17,798 nucleotides of DNA, taken from assembly GCA_023393525.1 (NCBI GenBank), contig JAEWKZ010000070.1, positions 1 through 17,798 on the forward strand, read 5' to 3'. Origin of the DNA: Pseudomonadota bacterium. Lineage in GTDB: Bacteria; Desulfobacterota; Desulfovibrionia; Desulfovibrionales; Desulfomicrobiaceae. A program made the translations under genes and the position numbers. This document shows, in pieces, positions 14,879-17,798 of the stretch (position 1 is the first letter of the stretch; each line of letters begins with the position of its first letter). The notes beneath the pieces were generated by a model. It saw nothing but the letters and a program-made list of their open reading frames with translations. It was not told the origin of the DNA and searched no databases.

Positions 14879-14887
14879 CCTCATCCT

Positions 14888-14919
14888 GACAAGGGGGCCG
14901 CGCGGCCCCCTTGTCTTTT
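14888..14919 (+). terminator. Intercistronic terminator between binding protein and permease
   Basis: GACAAGGGGGCC-GCGC-GGCCCCCTTGTC (12-bp perfect stem) followed by TTTTC, nine bases after the binding-protein stop. Read-through probably supplies the permease at a lower level, a common arrangement in binding-protein transporters. Confidence 0.88.
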
Positions 14920-14966
14920 CTAAAGGTCTCTCTATCGCCTCACTTCTCTGACGCAAGGACACTGTC

Positions 14967-17180
14967 ATGGCAGAACACCAACCCCCTCAACACGACACCG
15001 CCGCCCCCGGCCACGAGTCTTCCGCCAGCATGAAACAGGCCGCCGAAGACCTTGTGGCCATGGTCGAAGCAGGCGCGCGGGAACCCTCGAATTTTTTCGC
15101 CTCCGGCGTGATCACGTTTTTGTGCCTGTGCTGGTCCTGCTTCCAGCTCTACCTGGCCTACCAGCCCCTGGACTCGCATATCGCCAGGGCCTGGCATCTG
15201 GGCTTCGCGGTGTGCCTGGCCTTCCTGGCCTATCCTGCCTACAAGCAGCATACGCCGCCCATGTGGGTCAAATGGACCAGAAAAGTCATCCCCAATTTCG
15301 CCAGGCGATCCATACGTACCTACATTCCTTACTATGACATGATCCTTGCGGCGCTGGCCACGGCCGGTGCGCTGTACATCTGGTGGGATTACGACCAGCT
15401 CATCAACCGCCAAGGCCTGCCCAACACCATGGACATATGGATGGGCATCATCCTGATCGCGCTGCTGCTCGAAGCCGCCAGGCGCTCCCTGGGCCCGGCC
15501 CTGACCATTCTGGGCAGCATCTTCATGGGCTACACTGTTTTCGGCCCCTACCTGCCCGAAGTGCTGCGTCACCGTGGCGTCCCGCTCGATTTCATCATCA
15601 GCGACATGTATCTGACCACCACCGGCATATTCGGCGTTCCGCTCGGCGTGTCGACGGATTTCGTCTTTCTTTTCGTCCTCTTCGGCGCCCTGCTCGACCG
15701 TGCGGGCGGAGGAAAATATTTCATCGACGTGGCCTTCTCGGCGCTGGGCACCTTTCGCGGCGGTCCGGCCAAAGCCGCGGTCCTGGCCTCGGGCCTGACC
15801 GGCCTGGTTTCGGGCTCGTCCATCGCCAACACGGTGACCACCGGCACCTTCACCATCCCGCTGATGAAAAAGGTGGGCTTTCCGGCCTACAAGGCCGCGG
15901 CCGTGGAAGTGGCGGCCTCCACCAACGGACAGCTCATGCCTCCGGTCATGGGCGCGGCGGCCTTCATCATGGCCGAGATCATCGGCATCCCCTATCTCGA
16001 TGTGGTCCGCGCCGCCGTTCTGCCCGCGATCATTTCCTATCTGGCCCTGTTCTGGGTCGTGCATGTCGAATCCATGAAGATGGGCATCAAGGCCATCCCG
16101 CGCGCCCAGCTCCCGCCCTTCTTCAAGACCCTGCTGCGGGGTTGCCACTTCATCATCCCGCTGGCCGTGCTGATCTTCTTCCTGGTGATCGTGCGCCGCT
16201 CGCCGGTGACATCCGCGCTGTTGGCCATCGAAAGCCTGGTCGTGATCATGCTGGTCCAGCGTCCGATCATCGCCTATCTGACCATGGGCGCGCATCGCCG
16301 CGCCGGCACCCTGGATCCGGAGGTGGACGCCAAGCGCTTCATCGCCACCGCCGCCTGGCAGGGCCTGCTCGACATCTGGAACGGCCTGATCATGGGCGCG
16401 CGCAACATGATCTCCGTGGGCGTGGCCACGGCCACGGCCGGCATCATCGTCGGCGTGGTGACCATCACCGGCCTTGTCGGCCGTTTCATCACCCTCATCG
16501 ACACCATCTCCATGGGCAATGTGGTGCTGATGCTCATCTTCACGGCCATAACCAGCCTGATCCTGGGCATGGGCATGCCGACCACGGCCAATTACATCAT
16601 CATGGCCACCCTGACCGCGCCGGTCATCGTGCAGCTCGGGGCCGACGCAGGGCTTGTCTTCCCCCTCGTCGCGGCCCACCTGTTTGTCTTCTATTTCGGC
16701 ATTCTCGCCGACGACACTCCGCCGGTGGGGCTCGCCGCCTATGCGGGGGCGGCCATAGCACGCTCCGACCCGATTAAAACCGGTGTGCAGGGTTTCGCCT
16801 ACGACCTGCGCACCGCGATCCTGCCATTCATCTTCCTCTTCAACACCGATCTCTTGATGATTTCGGGCGTGACAAGCACGGGAGACATCATCTGGCTGGA
16901 CGACTACCTGCACATCGCCTGGATCTTCTGTTCCGGAATGATCGCCATGTTCGCGTTCGCCTCGGCCATCCAGGGCTGGCTGGTCAAAAGCTGCGGCTGG
17001 GTCGAACGCGCGCTTCTGCTCGCCATCTGCGCCACGACCTTTCGTCCGGGCGCATTCGCGCCGTACCTGCCCTTCGACCGCCTGGGAATGCAGATTCTTG
17101 GAGTGTCCGCCTTCTTCCTGCTGGTGGCGTGGCAAATGACCGTCAAAAAGGCAAAGAAAAAGAAGAAATCTTCAACTTGA
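14967..17180 (+). CDS. TRAP transporter fused permease (4TM/12TM)
   Basis: A 737-residue integral membrane protein in which the small (DctQ-like) and large (DctM-like) TRAP subunits are fused, as is usual for TAXI systems. An N-terminal cytosolic stretch (1-42) is followed by membrane helices starting at about 44-66 and 75-94, and the large-subunit part begins near 125. The signature of the fused family is at about 270-335: LVSGSSIANTVTTGTFTIPL, then AAVEVAASTNGQLMPPVMGA. A second matching half has LGMGMPTTANYIIMATLTAP and DDTPPVGLAAYAGAA. Uptake is driven by sodium or proton gradient. The ATG at 14967 follows AAGGA by seven bases. The C-terminus ends in a lysine-rich tail (KKAKKKKKSS). It lies 88 bases after the binding-protein gene and 17 bases before uspA. 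Confidence 0.96.
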   Translation: MAEHQPPQHDTAAPGHESSASMKQAAEDLVAMVEAGAREPSNFFASGVITFLCLCWSCFQLYLAYQPLDSHIARAWHLGFAVCLAFLAYPAYKQHTPPMWVKWTRKVIPNFARRSIRTYIPYYDMILAALATAGALYIWWDYDQLINRQGLPNTMDIWMGIILIALLLEAARRSLGPALTILGSIFMGYTVFGPYLPEVLRHRGVPLDFIISDMYLTTTGIFGVPLGVSTDFVFLFVLFGALLDRAGGGKYFIDVAFSALGTFRGGPAKAAVLASGLTGLVSGSSIANTVTTGTFTIPLMKKVGFPAYKAAAVEVAASTNGQLMPPVMGAAAFIMAEIIGIPYLDVVRAAVLPAIISYLALFWVVHVESMKMGIKAIPRAQLPPFFKTLLRGCHFIIPLAVLIFFLVIVRRSPVTSALLAIESLVVIMLVQRPIIAYLTMGAHRRAGTLDPEVDAKRFIATAAWQGLLDIWNGLIMGARNMISVGVATATAGIIVGVVTITGLVGRFITLIDTISMGNVVLMLIFTAITSLILGMGMPTTANYIIMATLTAPVIVQLGADAGLVFPLVAAHLFVFYFGILADDTPPVGLAAYAGAAIARSDPIKTGVQGFAYDLRTAILPFIFLFNTDLLMISGVTSTGDIIWLDDYLHIAWIFCSGMIAMFAFASAIQGWLVKSCGWVERALLLAICATTFRPGAFAPYLPFDRLGMQILGVSAFFLLVAWQMTVKKAKKKKKSST

Positions 17181-17197
17181 GATGGACGAGATACAGC

Positions 17198-17689
17198 ATG
17201 TACAAACGCATACTTGTTCCCATTGACTTGCAGGAGCCTGATGATCGAGCGCGATGCATGGGCCTGGAAAGATCTATCGAACTTTGCCGGCTATACAAAG
17301 CGCAGTTGTATATCCTGACTGTCGTTCCGGACATGGGAATGCCTATAGTCGCCAACTACTTTCCGCCAGACGCAGGCGACAAGATCGTCAGTGATGCGGA
17401 AGAGATGCTTCACGAAATGGTTGGCGTCTACATTCCTGACGACATCGACGTCAATTATCTCGTCGCACAGGGCTCAATTTACAGAAGAATCCTGCGCATG
17501 GCGGAAAAGATAAATGCGGATCTCATCGTCATGCCCGCCCATCGCCTCAAGCTGCAGGACTACCTCCTCGGCACGAACACGGCCAAGGTTGTCCGGCATG
17601 CCGGATGCTCCGTGCTGGTGGTGCGCTACGACTCCGAGGAATCCTGCGCGATCTTCGACCAGTCCGGCGACACCGGGGACGAGGAATAA
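17198..17689 (+). CDS. Universal stress protein family (UspA-like), TRAP-linked
   Basis: A 163-residue cytosolic UspA-fold protein. It starts with YKRILVPIDLQEPDD (the usual VPxD first strand) and ends its domain with GTNTAKVVRHAGCSVLVVR. In ATP-binding Usp proteins the last region reads GxxG-x9-G(S/T); here H115 is followed by RLKLQDYLLGT, so the first two glycines are absent and only G125-T126 remains. The protein may bind a different nucleotide or none. Acidic residues close the C-terminus. UspA genes next to TRAP permeases are known (TeaD with the ectoine transporter TeaABC, where it modulates uptake), and this is the likely role. ATG at 17198 has only a weak site; the longer open frame would overlap the permease gene by 17 codons and is rejected. 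Confidence 0.9.
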   Translation: MYKRILVPIDLQEPDDRARCMGLERSIELCRLYKAQLYILTVVPDMGMPIVANYFPPDAGDKIVSDAEEMLHEMVGVYIPDDIDVNYLVAQGSIYRRILRMAEKINADLIVMPAHRLKLQDYLLGTNTAKVVRHAGCSVLVVRYDSEESCAIFDQSGDTGDEE

Positions 17690-17719
17690 CCGCCCCTCCT
17701 CCATAGCGAACCATCATCC

Positions 17720-17781
17720 GGCCCGCGGCCACTCGCGCGGCGCTCCTATCGCGGAGCGCCTGCCGCGAGCGGTCGCGGGCC
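17720..17781. repeat. Long imperfect hairpin after uspA
   Basis: GGCCCGCGGCC (17720-17730) pairs with GGTCGCGGGCC (17771-17781, one G-U), CTCGCG with CGCGAG, and GGCGCTCC with GGAGCGCC around a TATCGC loop: 25 pairs with a mismatch and a small internal loop. It begins 31 bases past the uspA stop and is followed by TTCCTC on the plus strand, so it may end the TRAP operon, although the T-tract is poor. It could also be a dispersed palindromic repeat. Confidence 0.6.
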
Positions 17782-17798
17782 TTCCTCATGGGCCCGGG

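Noticed and set aside
14940..17135. 731-codon open frame on the minus strand opposite the TRAP permease
   Set aside because: Its product is rich in G, H, D, Q and R without domain features, as expected from the antisense of a GC-rich membrane-protein gene; the plus-strand permease is unmistakable.

Overview
This is a GC-rich, gene-dense bacterial chromosome segment with no rRNA, tRNA or CRISPR array. The content fits a sulfate-reducer-like deltaproteobacterium (Desulfobacterota, most likely Desulfovibrionales): an AmrS-type radical SAM enzyme, R5P-dependent PLP synthase, a CobO-type adenosyltransferase, a KamA-family radical SAM enzyme and a TAXI-type TRAP transporter with a UspA partner. The taxonomic call is inference from gene content, not a measured match.

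Left part (1-4443). The first ~117 bases read on the minus strand as the 5' end of a group II intron, possibly only a fragment, placed just after the intrinsic terminator of purM (minus). Divergent from purM is a two-gene unit: a small secreted protein of unknown function (TTG start at 1308) and an amrS-like radical SAM gene. amrS converges, with a 4-base overlap, on a coupled minus-strand pair: an MTA/SAH-type deaminase followed by cobO.

Middle (4444-9476). A chemoreceptor with a C-terminal cytoplasmic sensor domain (plus) converges on pdxS-pdxT (minus; PLP synthase, one-base overlap) across a 15-bp hairpin. Upstream of pdxS, on the same strand, lies a PAS-LuxR regulator. Divergent from the regulator is a small secreted beta-rich protein.

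Right part (9653-17689, all plus). Three genes joined by two ATGA overlaps encode an ATP-grasp ligase-like protein, a KamA-family radical SAM/PLP aminomutase and an M20 metallopeptidase. The aminomutase keeps its iron-sulfur and PLP residues but lacks the two aspartates that bind lysine in lysine 2,3-aminomutase and lacks the C-terminal zinc cysteines, so its substrate is probably not lysine. After a 110-bp gap with a TTGACA box and a perfect 8-bp inverted repeat come a TAXI-type TRAP binding protein, an intercistronic terminator, the fused TRAP permease and a UspA protein. The ATP-grasp/aminomutase/peptidase cassette is the best candidate for an undescribed system: I read it as making, conjugating and recycling a beta-amino acid or a small peptide of one, perhaps a compatible solute or a secreted metabolite. 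The transporter next door may or may not handle the same compound.

No gene-free stretch exceeds 300 bases; the longest gaps are about 180 bases (4444-4623 and 9477-9652).
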